DNA of 64,000 nucleotides from Bacillus sp. USDA818B3_A (GTDB lineage Bacteria; Bacillota; Bacilli; Bacillales; Cytobacillaceae), in NCBI RefSeq assembly GCF_009928415.1, contig NZ_JAABNN010000009.1:62001-126000 (forward strand). Reading direction: 5' to 3'. Positions 8,382-15,228 of the stretch are shown here, piece after piece. The position numbers and the translations under genes are program-made. Position 1 is the stretch's first letter, and each line of letters begins with the position of its first letter. Below the pieces are notes generated by a model that saw only the letters and a list, made by a program, of their open reading frames with translations, had not been told where the DNA came from and ran no database searches.

Positions 8382-8837
8382 ATGGCTAAAACGAAAGAAA
8401 AGACCCAAATAACAGAGGCCCTTAACCAGCAGGTAGCCAATTTTTCGGTGCTTTATATGAAGCTGCATCATTATCATTGGTATGTGAAGGGTGAAAATTT
8501 CTTTACTTTGCATGTTAAGTTCCAGGAGTTATATACGGAGGCTGCCTTGCATCTCGATACGATTGCGGAAAGGATGCTGTCACTGGGCAAGGAGCCCACT
8601 GCCACTCTTAAGGAGCAGTTAGAGCTTTCATCTCTTAAGGAAGCGAATGGAGATGAGACATCCCAGGAGATGGTGCAGGCGCTGGCTGATGATTTTGAGA
8701 CTGTCTGCAGCGAGCTTACTGAAGCTATTACAGCTGCTGAGGATAAAGAGGATCAGCCGACAGCCGATATGTTTATTGAGATTCGGACTTCGCTTGAGAA
8801 GCATTTGTGGATGTTTAAGGCTTATTTAGCTGAATAG
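8382..8837 (+). CDS. dps: Dps-type miniferritin
   Basis: 151 residues, ATG preceded by TTGGAGGT. The ferroxidase pattern of Dps proteins is present: HHYHWYVKGENFFTLHVKFQ followed by LHLDTIAERML, in a four-helix protein of standard length. Dps binds and oxidises ferrous iron with peroxide and can protect DNA. In B. cereus a ferritin-type gene (orf4) sits in the sigB cluster between sigB and the rsbY/rsbK genes; here it lies between rsbY and rsbK but on the opposite strand with its own sigma-B type promoter. Confidence 0.9.
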   Translation: MAKTKEKTQITEALNQQVANFSVLYMKLHHYHWYVKGENFFTLHVKFQELYTEAALHLDTIAERMLSLGKEPTATLKEQLELSSLKEANGDETSQEMVQALADDFETVCSELTEAITAAEDKEDQPTADMFIEIRTSLEKHLWMFKAYLAE

Positions 8838-8849
8838 ATTTTTTAAAGA

Positions 8850-8882
8850 GGGTGCCTGTTTGGAATGCGGGCACCCTTTTTG
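8850..8882 (+). terminator. terminator of dps
   Basis: GGGTGCC (8850-8856) and GGCACCC (8870-8876) form a stem followed by six T. Confidence 0.85.
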
Positions 8883-8915
8883 TATGGTTTGAATTTTGAC
8901 TGTTTTGGAGGCTTC

Positions 8916-9012
8916 ATAACTCCTGAGTAAGTGATCTTGCCGTCTGCTCGGGAGTTATAAGTCTCACATAACTCCCGAATTGGGAGGCTCCCCGCTTGTT
9001 CAGGCGTTATAA
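8916..9012. repeat. ATAACTCCYGA repeat cluster between dps and rsbY
   Basis: ATAACTCCTGAG (8916-8927) is inverted as CTCGGGAGTTAT (8947-8958); a direct copy ATAACTCCCGA follows at 8968-8978, and a weaker inverted one, CAGGCGTTATAA, at 9001-9012. Four related 11-12-mers in 97 bp at the end of convergent genes look like a small repeat array, not a simple terminator. Confidence 0.6.
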
Positions 9013-9028
9013 ACCAACCCTCTCTCTA

Positions 9029-10186
9029 CTAAAGGGCTTCCTGTCCACCATTCGTCGAAACCATCACCAAACACATATCATCCTTCGAATCCCCCATCAT
9101 CTCCGAACCATGCTCCAGTTGCTCAAATAATTCACTTGGCCCCGCATTCCTTTGCTCTTGCAAACTACTAATAAGCTTCGAAATCGCATCCTCATACTCA
9201 TCCTCAAGCGCCTCCGACAGCCCATCCGTAAACAGCAATATCTGTGCCTCATCCTTATAAGTAATAATCCCTTTTTCCACCTCAATCTCCTCAAAGAAAC
9301 CAAGCGGGCAGCAGCCAGTCTTCAACAGCTTTACTTCTTCATCCACAATCATAATCCCAGCCGGATGACCGGCATTCACATATTCGATCGTCCGCTCAGC
9401 CGTATCAAGCACAAAATAAATAGCCGTAAAATAATAGTTTTCCATTCGGTCAGGCATCTGGAGCTGATTCATCCGGCGATTCAGTTCAATCATCACCGCC
9501 TCAGGGTCGCAAATCCCCGTAATGGCATCCTTCAACGTAGAATATATGTACATACAAACAAGCGAAGACGAAATCCCATGCCCCATCATATCAAGCAAAA
9601 TGACCCCATAGCGGCCCGGGCTGATTTGGTACCAGGCGTACAAGTCACCGGCAAGTTCAAACGATGGCTGATAGACGGCTGCAATGTTCACATCCTCATT
9701 TTGAATCGGATCACTCAGCATACTTAACTGTACCTGCTTGGCCAAATTCAACTCGTGCTGAATCCGCTTATCCCGCTCTTTACGAAGATCCTTCTCATAC
9801 TTCAAGCGGAGGACCGAACGAATCCGTGCCAGAAGTTCGACTTTATTAATCGGTTTCATGACATAGTCAAGAGCACCGGCATCCATCGCCTCGGCCATTT
9901 TATAGGAATCCCCCATTGCCGTAACGATAATGATCGGCAAGTCTTCGTACCGCTCATTGGCAAGAATCGTCCGGCAGGCTTCCAACCCATCAATCTCCGG
10001 CATCATCAGATCCATTAATATCAAGTCAACAGGAACCTCCGCCGGATTAGGCTCCTCGAGTTGTAAATAATGATATAACTCCCTGGCAGAAGACAACAAA
10101 ACCAGCTTATCATACCCAGCCTTCTGCAAAATCTTCTCAATAATCATCAGATTCGTCATATTATCGTCCACAATAACAATATTCAT
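9029..10186 (-). CDS. rsbY: response regulator-PP2C phosphatase RsbY
   Basis: 385 residues from the ATG at 10186 (AGGGGGAAGTT upstream). Residues 1-125 are a receiver domain (VDDN near the start, phospho-acceptor Asp59 in LILMDLMMPE, Thr and Lys in ITAMGD and VMKPIN); then a coiled-coil linker; from about 190 a SpoIIE/RsbU-type PP2C phosphatase with AGDLYAW, LLDMMGHG and LFTDGLSEA. When its receiver is phosphorylated by RsbK it should dephosphorylate RsbV-P and so free sigma-B. It follows sigB on the same strand after a strong hairpin. Confidence 0.92.
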   Translation of the reverse strand: MNIVIVDDNMTNLMIIEKILQKAGYDKLVLLSSARELYHYLQLEEPNPAEVPVDLILMDLMMPEIDGLEACRTILANERYEDLPIIIVTAMGDSYKMAEAMDAGALDYVMKPINKVELLARIRSVLRLKYEKDLRKERDKRIQHELNLAKQVQLSMLSDPIQNEDVNIAAVYQPSFELAGDLYAWYQISPGRYGVILLDMMGHGISSSLVCMYIYSTLKDAITGICDPEAVMIELNRRMNQLQMPDRMENYYFTAIYFVLDTAERTIEYVNAGHPAGIMIVDEEVKLLKTGCCPLGFFEEIEVEKGIITYKDEAQILLFTDGLSEALEDEYEDAISKLISSLQEQRNAGPSELFEQLEHGSEMMGDSKDDMCLVMVSTNGGQEAL

Positions 10187-10202
10187 AACTTCCCCCTGTT
10201 GC

Positions 10203-10241
10203 AAAAGGTGCCTGTCACCCGAAGGGTGACAGGCACCTTTT
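10203..10241. repeat. perfect 18-bp hairpin made of two inverted 13-mer repeats
   Basis: AAAAGGTGCCTGTCACCC (10203-10220), GAA, then its exact complement to 10241. The core GGTGCCTGTCACC is the dispersed 13-mer found at five other places in the window. Flanking A and T runs make it a plausible two-way terminator or attenuator between sigB and rsbY. Confidence 0.85.
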
Positions 10242-10259
10242 ATTCTATTTAAATAGTAA

Positions 10260-11045
10260 TTACCCTGAGAATGGGGCTGCACCGGCAAGTTCTTTTCTAA
10301 GTTTTTCGATGGCTTTTTTCTGCAGGCGGGAGACATGCATTTGTGAGATTCCTAGTTGCTCTCCTGTTTCTTTTTGACTCTTATTTTCCACAAACGTGCA
10401 CTGTATGATCTCTTTTTCCCGTTCTGATAAAACATGGAGGGCGCTTTCTAGCAGGAGTCTTTGGTCTACCTTTTCATAACCCTCTTCCTGCGTTCCGAGG
10501 ATGTCTAAAGCGGTTACTACATTTCCCTCTGACCCTGTTTCAATCGGCATGTCGACAGAGGCAGATTGGTAGCTTTTGCCCATCTCCATTGCTTCCAATA
10601 CTTCTTCTTCCGAAAGTTCCATATATTCCGCAATTTCGTGGATTTTTGGAGAGCGCTGATATTGATTGGTCAGCTCGTCCACTACCGTTTTAATCTTTGG
10701 CCAAACTTCCTTAATCCGTCTCGGTACATGGACACTCCATGTTTTATCACGTAAGAACCGCTTAATTTCTCCAATGACTGTCGGAATTAAAAACGATTCA
10801 AACGATCTTCCGGCCCCTTGGTCATATCTTCGGATGGCAGCTAATAAGCCAATCATACCAACTTGCATGATATCTTCATGAAACTCGCGGCCCTTTGAAT
10901 ACTTCCTTGCCAGACTTCCTACAAGAGCGGTGTAATGTTCGACTAACATCGTTTGGGCTAAAGAATTTTCATTTTGTTGAAATTCCAAGATTAGAGCATC
11001 AATCTCTTCCTTAGTTCGCTTCATGGGTTTTGGCAATTGTCCCAT
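10260..11045 (-). CDS. sigB: RNA polymerase sigma factor sigma-B
   Basis: 261 residues. Region 2 (YSKGREFHEDIMQVGMIGLL and RSFESFLIPTVIGEIKRFLRD), region 3 and region 4 (LSEREKEIIQCTFVENKSQKE, then the helix-turn-helix QLGISQMHVSRLQKKA) give a group 3 SigB/SigF/SigG-type factor. The start overlaps the end of rsbW by 35 bases, the standard rsbV-rsbW-sigB layout, which separates it from the sporulation sigmas. It directs the general stress regulon and is held inactive by RsbW. Twelve candidate target promoters lie within 12 kb. Confidence 0.95.
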   Translation of the reverse strand: MGQLPKPMKRTKEEIDALILEFQQNENSLAQTMLVEHYTALVGSLARKYSKGREFHEDIMQVGMIGLLAAIRRYDQGAGRSFESFLIPTVIGEIKRFLRDKTWSVHVPRRIKEVWPKIKTVVDELTNQYQRSPKIHEIAEYMELSEEEVLEAMEMGKSYQSASVDMPIETGSEGNVVTALDILGTQEEGYEKVDQRLLLESALHVLSEREKEIIQCTFVENKSQKETGEQLGISQMHVSRLQKKAIEKLRKELAGAAPFSG

Positions 11046-11493
11046 TCATCTCACGCTCCCCACTTAAGTACTTCGCCATGAAGACCGTTACACCGGAATG
11101 ATTCAAAACACGTACCTCGTCCATAAGTGTTTCTATCAGGAATAGACCTAACCCTCCCTCTGACAGTTGTTCCACCGTACTTGATTCTGTATAGGGTCCG
11201 AGCTGATTTCTGGTCTCGATAAAATTAAAGCTCTTACCGCTGTCAGCGACCATCACCTCTAACTTGTCCTCATAGATGCCAAAGCCTAACGTTACTTCCC
11301 CGCCTTCTTCCGTGGAATACGCATGCTGGACCGCGTTTGTAGCAGCCTCGCTGACGGCAATTTTAATATCTTCAATTTCCTCGTATGTATAACCCATGCG
11401 GCTGGCAATTCCTGATAACGTTAAACGAACCACACCAACATAATCCGGTTTTGCAGGAATCTTCATTTCAATATAATCCATCACTTGTTTCAT
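11011..11493 (-). CDS. rsbW: anti-sigma-B factor and serine kinase RsbW
   Basis: 160 residues, start ATG at 11493. GHKL ATPase fold: SEAATNAVQHAY (N box), VMVADSGKSFN (G1 type), SEGGLGLFLIETLMD (G2 type). RsbW binds sigma-B and keeps it from RNA polymerase; it also phosphorylates RsbV on serine. It lies 14 bases after rsbV and overlaps sigB, as in other Bacillus. Confidence 0.94.
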   Translation of the reverse strand: MKQVMDYIEMKIPAKPDYVGVVRLTLSGIASRMGYTYEEIEDIKIAVSEAATNAVQHAYSTEEGGEVTLGFGIYEDKLEVMVADSGKSFNFIETRNQLGPYTESSTVEQLSEGGLGLFLIETLMDEVRVLNHSGVTVFMAKYLSGEREMNGTIAKTHEAN

Positions 11494-11507
11494 CGTCCTC
11501 CCCCCTC

Positions 11508-11819
11508 TTAATTTACAGAAATATTCATTATATTTCCAAGGCCTGTAATCTCAAAAAGCCGTTTCAGTCGATCCGATAACTCAATCAGCCTTAGTTCACC
11601 GCCGTTTTCCTTCAGCTTTTTAAATAAGCCAACGAATACACCCAGTCCAGTACTGTCTAAATAGGAAACATCCTTAAGGTTGATAATCATTGTATTTTTC
11701 CCTTCGGCGAGCGGTAATAATTCCTCGCGAAGGCTTGGTGCTGTAAAGGCATCAATTTCGCCTGCAAGCAGCACGGACACTTCCTCGTTATTTTGATTTA
11801 TATCTATATTCAGATTCAT
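11508..11819 (-). CDS. rsbV: anti-anti-sigma factor RsbV
   Basis: 103 residues, STAS domain. Ser56 in VSYLDSTGLGVFVG is the expected site phosphorylated by RsbW and dephosphorylated by RsbY. Unphosphorylated RsbV binds RsbW and frees sigma-B. It is the first gene of the operon and is preceded by a sigma-B type promoter, so the circuit is self-amplifying. Confidence 0.94.
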   Translation of the reverse strand: MNLNIDINQNNEEVSVLLAGEIDAFTAPSLREELLPLAEGKNTMIINLKDVSYLDSTGLGVFVGLFKKLKENGGELRLIELSDRLKRLFEITGLGNIMNISVN

Positions 11820-11851
11820 TTCCTATCACCTCTAAGATATTTATTGAGTAT

Positions 11852-11877
11852 ATAACCAAGTTTTATAAACTCTAAAC
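11852..11877 (-). promoter_or_regulatory. sigma-B type promoter of rsbV-rsbW-sigB
   Basis: Minus strand: GTTTAG (11872-11877), 14 bases, GGTTAT (11852-11857), 32 bases before the rsbV start. An autoregulatory promoter here is established for Bacillus. Confidence 0.75.
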
Positions 11878-11964
11878 CTACTTTTTAAAAAAATATTTGA
11901 TTATTATTATACCAAGTTCTATTCATATACCGAATAATCCTTAAGTCCCATTCCTAAAGTAATG

Positions 11965-11989
11965 GTTTCTGCTTCTATTAATTGGGTAT
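11965..11989 (+). promoter_or_regulatory. sigma-B type promoter, divergent from the sigB operon
   Basis: GTTTCT (11965-11970), 13 bases, GGGTAT (11984-11989), 35 bases before the ATG at 12025. Confidence 0.6.
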
Positions 11990-12024
11990 ATAAAAGCTAC
12001 CAAAGCATAAGGGAGTGCTTATCA

Positions 12025-12195
12025 ATGGATGAAATAAAGAAGCTAAAAACGAAATTGAAGGTTGAAGAAAAGAAAAATGGTTCAATGGCACCGAACTTTG
12101 ATGAAGTCAAAAAGCTTGGAAAAGAAATGAAGGAAAACAAAACAGGCTCAGAACTGCAGGAGAACGACAACAAGGATCCTGATCCATTGCAATAG
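12025..12195 (+). CDS. small charged hypothetical protein (56 aa)
   Basis: 56 residues from the ATG at 12025 with AAGGGAGTG upstream; the longer frame from 11962 would cross the promoter. It is very rich in Lys and Glu (KKLKTKLKVEEKKNGS, KKLGKEMKENKTG), with no hydrophobic core, so probably disordered. Family not recognised. Its sigma-B type promoter and own terminator argue that it is a real gene, perhaps a small stress protein. Confidence 0.6.
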   Translation: MDEIKKLKTKLKVEEKKNGSMAPNFDEVKKLGKEMKENKTGSELQENDNKDPDPLQ

Positions 12196-12200
12196 GTAGC

Positions 12201-12233
12201 AACGGCCTGCTCGTGGGGCCGTTATTTTTTTTT
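12201..12233 (+). terminator. terminator of the 56-aa gene
   Basis: AACGGCC (12201-12207) and GGCCGTT (12217-12223), then a run of nine T after one A. Confidence 0.85.
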
Positions 12234-12242
12234 ACCATTGAA

Positions 12243-12276
12243 AAGGGCCTGCACCCATTTAAAGTGCAAGCCCCTT
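12243..12276 (-). terminator. terminator of the 135-aa gene
   Basis: AAGGGCCTGCAC (12243-12254) pairs with GTGCAAGCCCCTT (12264-12276), with one bulge; on the minus strand a short T-run follows. Confidence 0.75.
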
Positions 12277-12312
12277 ATTTATATTAAATATCGTTTCCGT
12301 TCCTTGCATTCA

Positions 12313-12720
12313 TTAGGTATGTTTCTCCAGCGGATCATCTTGATTATATCTCTGAAAATATTCATCTACCTGCTTCTCGGGATTCGGATCTCTATTCTTA
12401 TTCTTTTCTTCAAAGTTATTCGTTAGACGGCCGTCTTGGTCATCGTCTCTGACAATGTTATAACCATAGAATTGGTGCTCCGGTTCTTGTTCATCTTCAG
12501 AAGACCGGGCTCCGCCAGATTGTCCATTCTGCCTGAACTGTTCTTGGTGCTCTCTATTTCCTTGCTGTGAATTTTGAGCATCCATCCAGTTCGCTTGTCT
12601 GTTGCCGTCCTTTTGCTGCAGGTCCTTATCATTACCCATCTGCTCATTTTTATAAAGAGCGTCATCGGTTTTCATACCTGCTTCTTCCATATTACTTGGT
12701 TCCCTAGCCTTTTTAGTCAT
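12313..12720 (-). CDS. hydrophilic hypothetical protein (135 aa)
   Basis: 135 residues; ATG at 12720 with AAGGAGGAATATAAG upstream. It is almost entirely polar (Gln, Asn, Asp, Glu, Lys) with no hydrophobic segment: NGQSGGARSSEDEQEPEHQ in the middle and PNPEKQVDEYFQRYNQDDP at the end. It is predicted to be disordered. I do not recognise the family; hydrophilin-like or spore-related roles are guesses. No clear sigma-B site is seen upstream, unlike its neighbours. Confidence 0.6.
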   Translation of the reverse strand: MTKKAREPSNMEEAGMKTDDALYKNEQMGNDKDLQQKDGNRQANWMDAQNSQQGNREHQEQFRQNGQSGGARSSEDEQEPEHQFYGYNIVRDDDQDGRLTNNFEEKNKNRDPNPEKQVDEYFQRYNQDDPLEKHT

Positions 12721-12913
12721 CTTATATTCCTCCTTTTTTTCCTAGACTGCTGTTTTTCATCCCTAGTTTTTCAACAGGTTTTACCGAACAGGCAACCACA
12801 TACTTCAACCACCCTCTTTCTTTTAGCCAGCTTGTTGCTAGCCTATATTCATGTAGTACCACCAAATTCCCTTACTAAAACCTTTTTTTAAAAAAAGGAT
12901 CTGTTAAATTTGG

Positions 12914-13045
12914 CTGTTGATTTCCGCTCCAGGCGCTCGCTTTCCGCGGGCGTGCCGGGGAGCCTCCTCGGCGCGTTAGCGCCTGCGGGGTCTCCCCTAC
13001 CCCGTACTCCCGCAGGAGTCGAGCGCCTTCCGCTCCAATCAACAG
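12914..13045. repeat. 132-bp palindromic Bacillus-type interspersed repeat
   Basis: It begins CTGTTGATTTCCGCTCCAGG and ends CCGCTCCAATCAACAG; the ends CTGTTGATT (12914-12922) and AATCAACAG (13037-13045) are perfect inverted repeats, and the inside holds GGCGCTCG...CGAGCGCC plus GC-rich nested arms. A 48-bp deleted copy lies at 60375-60422. Similar elements are common between genes in Bacillaceae. The rest of the 380-bp gap (12721-13100) shows no gene. Confidence 0.85.
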
Positions 13046-13100
13046 AGTTTTTTTTCAAAAACATTGTGGTTTAACATAGCCTAAAAAAACATCTAATTCA

Positions 13101-14033
13101 CTATTTAAAAAACGACCCGCGCTTTTTTCCCTTCAACAAATCACCGGTCCAGCCTTTCATTTTTAAATAGCCATACAAAAGGATGGTCGAAATAACAATC
13201 AAGAAAATGGAAAGGTAATAGCCATAGCGCCACTCAAGCTCCGGCATATTCTTAAAATTCATCCCCCATAAAGCCCCGAAAGCCATAATCGGCGTAAAAA
13301 TGGAAGTCATGACCGTTAAAGTTTTCATAATTTCATTTCCTCGGTGGGAAGAAATGACTTCTTCTAAATTGATCAGTGAGTCAATTTCATGTTCGTATTC
13401 ATTCAGCAGCACCATCGCCCGCTCAATCCGTTTGCACGTACACGAGAAAAAATCCCCTTCTTTAATATGAGGGAAATTGATTTCATCAATCGCCATTTTC
13501 ACTTCATTAATCGGAATTAAGAGGTTTTTACAGATTAACAGTTCATGTCTCCGCTTATAGACAAGTTCAAGGATACTGGTTTCATTTCTTTTTTTGACGT
13601 TCCATATCAGCGTCTTCAGTGCCTCCTCAAACTGATCAATCCCGATCAGCATGTCGTTCATTATTTCTCCTAAAAAAAGTAAAAACCCTTCCACCGCATT
13701 ATTCGTCTTGGATAACTCACGAGTAAGCAAGTCAGGATTGACAGTGGTAATTTTGAGGTCTGCCGTTATCAACCGCTCGGCCGTTAAAAAAAAGTGGAAG
13801 ATCTTATAATCCTGTTCATCTGTATAGCTTTGTTTATAAATGAGGGAACCATTAATCACTTTTTCACCGTTTTCTAGGCAGGTCACGCGCAAACTATTCG
13901 TTTTATCATTTCCTACCTGCCTCAGCCATGCCGCCATTACAGGGTCTAAACTTGAGTCCGGCTGGATGTGCTTCAATTTTTCACTAGTAGACTCCACCCA
14001 TGTCCACTTGTTCCTGCCAATCACTTTTTCCAA
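13101..14033 (-). CDS. CorA family magnesium/divalent cation transporter
   Basis: 310 residues. A long N-terminal cytoplasmic domain with helices, then two C-terminal membrane segments; the CorA signature GMNFKNMPE is at the end of the first (GALWGMN), about residue 265. CorA pentamers conduct Mg2+ or related cations; the precise ion cannot be told from the sequence. It is divergent from the 89-aa gene at 14154, and the two possible sigma-B promoters have touching -35 boxes. Confidence 0.88.
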   Translation of the reverse strand: MEKVIGRNKWTWVESTSEKLKHIQPDSSLDPVMAAWLRQVGNDKTNSLRVTCLENGEKVINGSLIYKQSYTDEQDYKIFHFFLTAERLITADLKITTVNPDLLTRELSKTNNAVEGFLLFLGEIMNDMLIGIDQFEEALKTLIWNVKKRNETSILELVYKRRHELLICKNLLIPINEVKMAIDEINFPHIKEGDFFSCTCKRIERAMVLLNEYEHEIDSLINLEEVISSHRGNEIMKTLTVMTSIFTPIMAFGALWGMNFKNMPELEWRYGYYLSIFLIVISTILLYGYLKMKGWTGDLLKGKKRGSFFK

Positions 14034-14058
14034 AAAGAATCCCTCCTCTTTAGAAGGA

Positions 14059-14084
14059 TTTCCCGCTCATCCCTTCATTTAAAC
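14059..14084 (-). promoter_or_regulatory. possible sigma-B type promoter of the corA-like gene
   Basis: Minus strand: GTTTAA (14079-14084), 14 bases, GGGAAA (14059-14064), 25 bases before the start at 14033. The -10 is weaker than in the other sites. Confidence 0.4.
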
Positions 14085-14109
14085 GTTTCATCTCACAAAA
14101 AGCGGGTAT
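14085..14109 (+). promoter_or_regulatory. sigma-B type promoter of the 89-aa gene
   Basis: GTTTCA (14085-14090), 13 bases, GGGTAT (14104-14109), 44 bases before the ATG at 14154: a full consensus match. Confidence 0.75.
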
Positions 14110-14153
14110 CCACTAGAATAGATAGGTTGTTCAATCTTAAGGAGGGAATACGA

Positions 14154-14423
14154 ATGAAACGTGTCTTAAGTACGAGCTCATTATTGGCAGTCGGGGTAGG
14201 TGCTACTGCCGCCTATTGGCTAAGTAATAAACCTAACCGAATCAAAGCGGAATCATTATTAAAAGACTGGAAACGAAAAATTATGCCAACCGTCTATCAG
14301 AAAAGTGAACAGCTTCCGATTGATAAAGGCGGGAACCCGCATCCGCTTGATGTAGAGGATAACAAAATGGTCGATGAAGGCGCGCAGTACTCCGTTCAAT
14401 TTTATAATGAAAAATTACAGTAA
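14154..14423 (+). CDS. small membrane-anchored hypothetical protein (89 aa)
   Basis: 89 residues from the ATG at 14154 (AAGGAGGG upstream); the longer frame starting at 13968 overlaps corA and is not credible. A basic N-terminus and one hydrophobic segment (about 7-24, SSLLAVGVGATAAYWL) are followed by a polar domain (PVYQKSEQLPI-like region, NPHPLDVEDNKMVDEG). Family not recognised. A consensus sigma-B promoter and a terminator frame it as a stress-induced single gene. Confidence 0.65.
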   Translation: MKRVLSTSSLLAVGVGATAAYWLSNKPNRIKAESLLKDWKRKIMPTVYQKSEQLPIDKGGNPHPLDVEDNKMVDEGAQYSVQFYNEKLQ

Positions 14424-14424
14424 C

Positions 14425-14455
14425 AGTTGGGGCATCCGGCCCCAACTATTTTTTT
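14425..14455 (+). terminator. terminator of the 89-aa gene
   Basis: AGTTGGGGC (14425-14433) and GCCCCAACT (14439-14447) followed by a T-run. The next gene starts 16 bases further on, so read-through would co-express it. Confidence 0.85.
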
Positions 14456-14470
14456 GAGTGAGGTGAAAAA

Positions 14471-15187
14471 ATGAACCTCTTATTTTTGTTCATTTACTTG
14501 GTCATTATTTTAGCCGTCATTGAAATATTTGTTGTTTTATTCCGCTTAACCGGACTTAAAGTAGAAGTTTCGAGGTTCCAGGTCATCTCGATGATGACGG
14601 GGACCGGTTTTACGACAGGGGAATCCGAGCTCATCCTGGGCCACCCCATCCGCAGGAAACTTGCCTTGATCCTCATTCTGTTTGGTGCCTTCTCCCTCGC
14701 TGTCATTATTTCATCTATTAGTGAATTTCTATCAGAAGGTCTGAAAGCAAAGGAGATATTAATTGGCACCTTCGCCGTCATCATCATTTTGGTAGTGTTA
14801 AAAATAAAGGCTGTCCAGCGGCAGCTTACGAAGTTTTTTAATCGGGAAATGAAACAGAATATCGAACTGGCCGATCTCCCCCTTCGTGATGTTTTTTTGA
14901 AAAATAAAGAAGATTTTCTGCTCCATCTTTTTATATATGAGGACTCGAAGCTCGTCCATCAAACGCTCCAAGAAGCCGTCAAGGATCACGATGAATTGGA
15001 GCTGGTTGTCTTGTATATTCAGCGGGGCGATATCCAGATTCGCAAACATCTCTACGATACAAAGATCCACGAAGGGGACCAGCTGTTAATTTATGGTGTT
15101 GAAGATGTCATCCACAAGGTCTTTCAAGATGATATTTCAATCATGGAAAGAAACCAAATGAACCATAACGATCCAACGATTATTTAA
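14471..15187 (+). CDS. membrane protein with RCK_C (TrkA-C) domain
   Basis: 238 residues, ATG preceded by GAGTGAGGTG. Membrane segments at about 2-24, 60-84 and 92-113; between the first two lies ISMMTGTGFTTGES, which resembles the pore loops of Trk/Ktr/HKT potassium transporters (TxGF). Residues about 135-228 look like a TrkA-C/RCK_C ligand-binding domain (ELELVVLYIQRGDIQ, IHEGDQLLIYG). A potassium channel or regulatory subunit is an inference; such single-pore-loop proteins are not characterised to my knowledge. It may be read from the sigma-B type promoter at 14085. Confidence 0.7.
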   Translation: MNLLFLFIYLVIILAVIEIFVVLFRLTGLKVEVSRFQVISMMTGTGFTTGESELILGHPIRRKLALILILFGAFSLAVIISSISEFLSEGLKAKEILIGTFAVIIILVVLKIKAVQRQLTKFFNREMKQNIELADLPLRDVFLKNKEDFLLHLFIYEDSKLVHQTLQEAVKDHDELELVVLYIQRGDIQIRKHLYDTKIHEGDQLLIYGVEDVIHKVFQDDISIMERNQMNHNDPTII

Positions 15188-15226
15188 AAAGCCAAACAGG
15201 AATTTTTCCCGTTTGGCCTTTAAAAA
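15185..15226. terminator. bidirectional terminator
   Basis: GCCAAACAGG (15191-15200) pairs with CCCGTTTGGC (15208-15217), flanked by A-rich and T-rich runs, between the convergent RCK_C gene and the lacI-type gene. Confidence 0.8.
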
Positions 15227-15228
15227 GT

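Noticed and set aside
10187..10259. Sigma-B promoter directly before rsbY
   Set aside because: No GTTTMA/GGGTAT pair at usable spacing; only the repeat hairpin is present.
12721..12800. Sigma-B promoter before the 135-aa gene
   Set aside because: The only GGGAT-like box has no -35 box at 12-15 bases.
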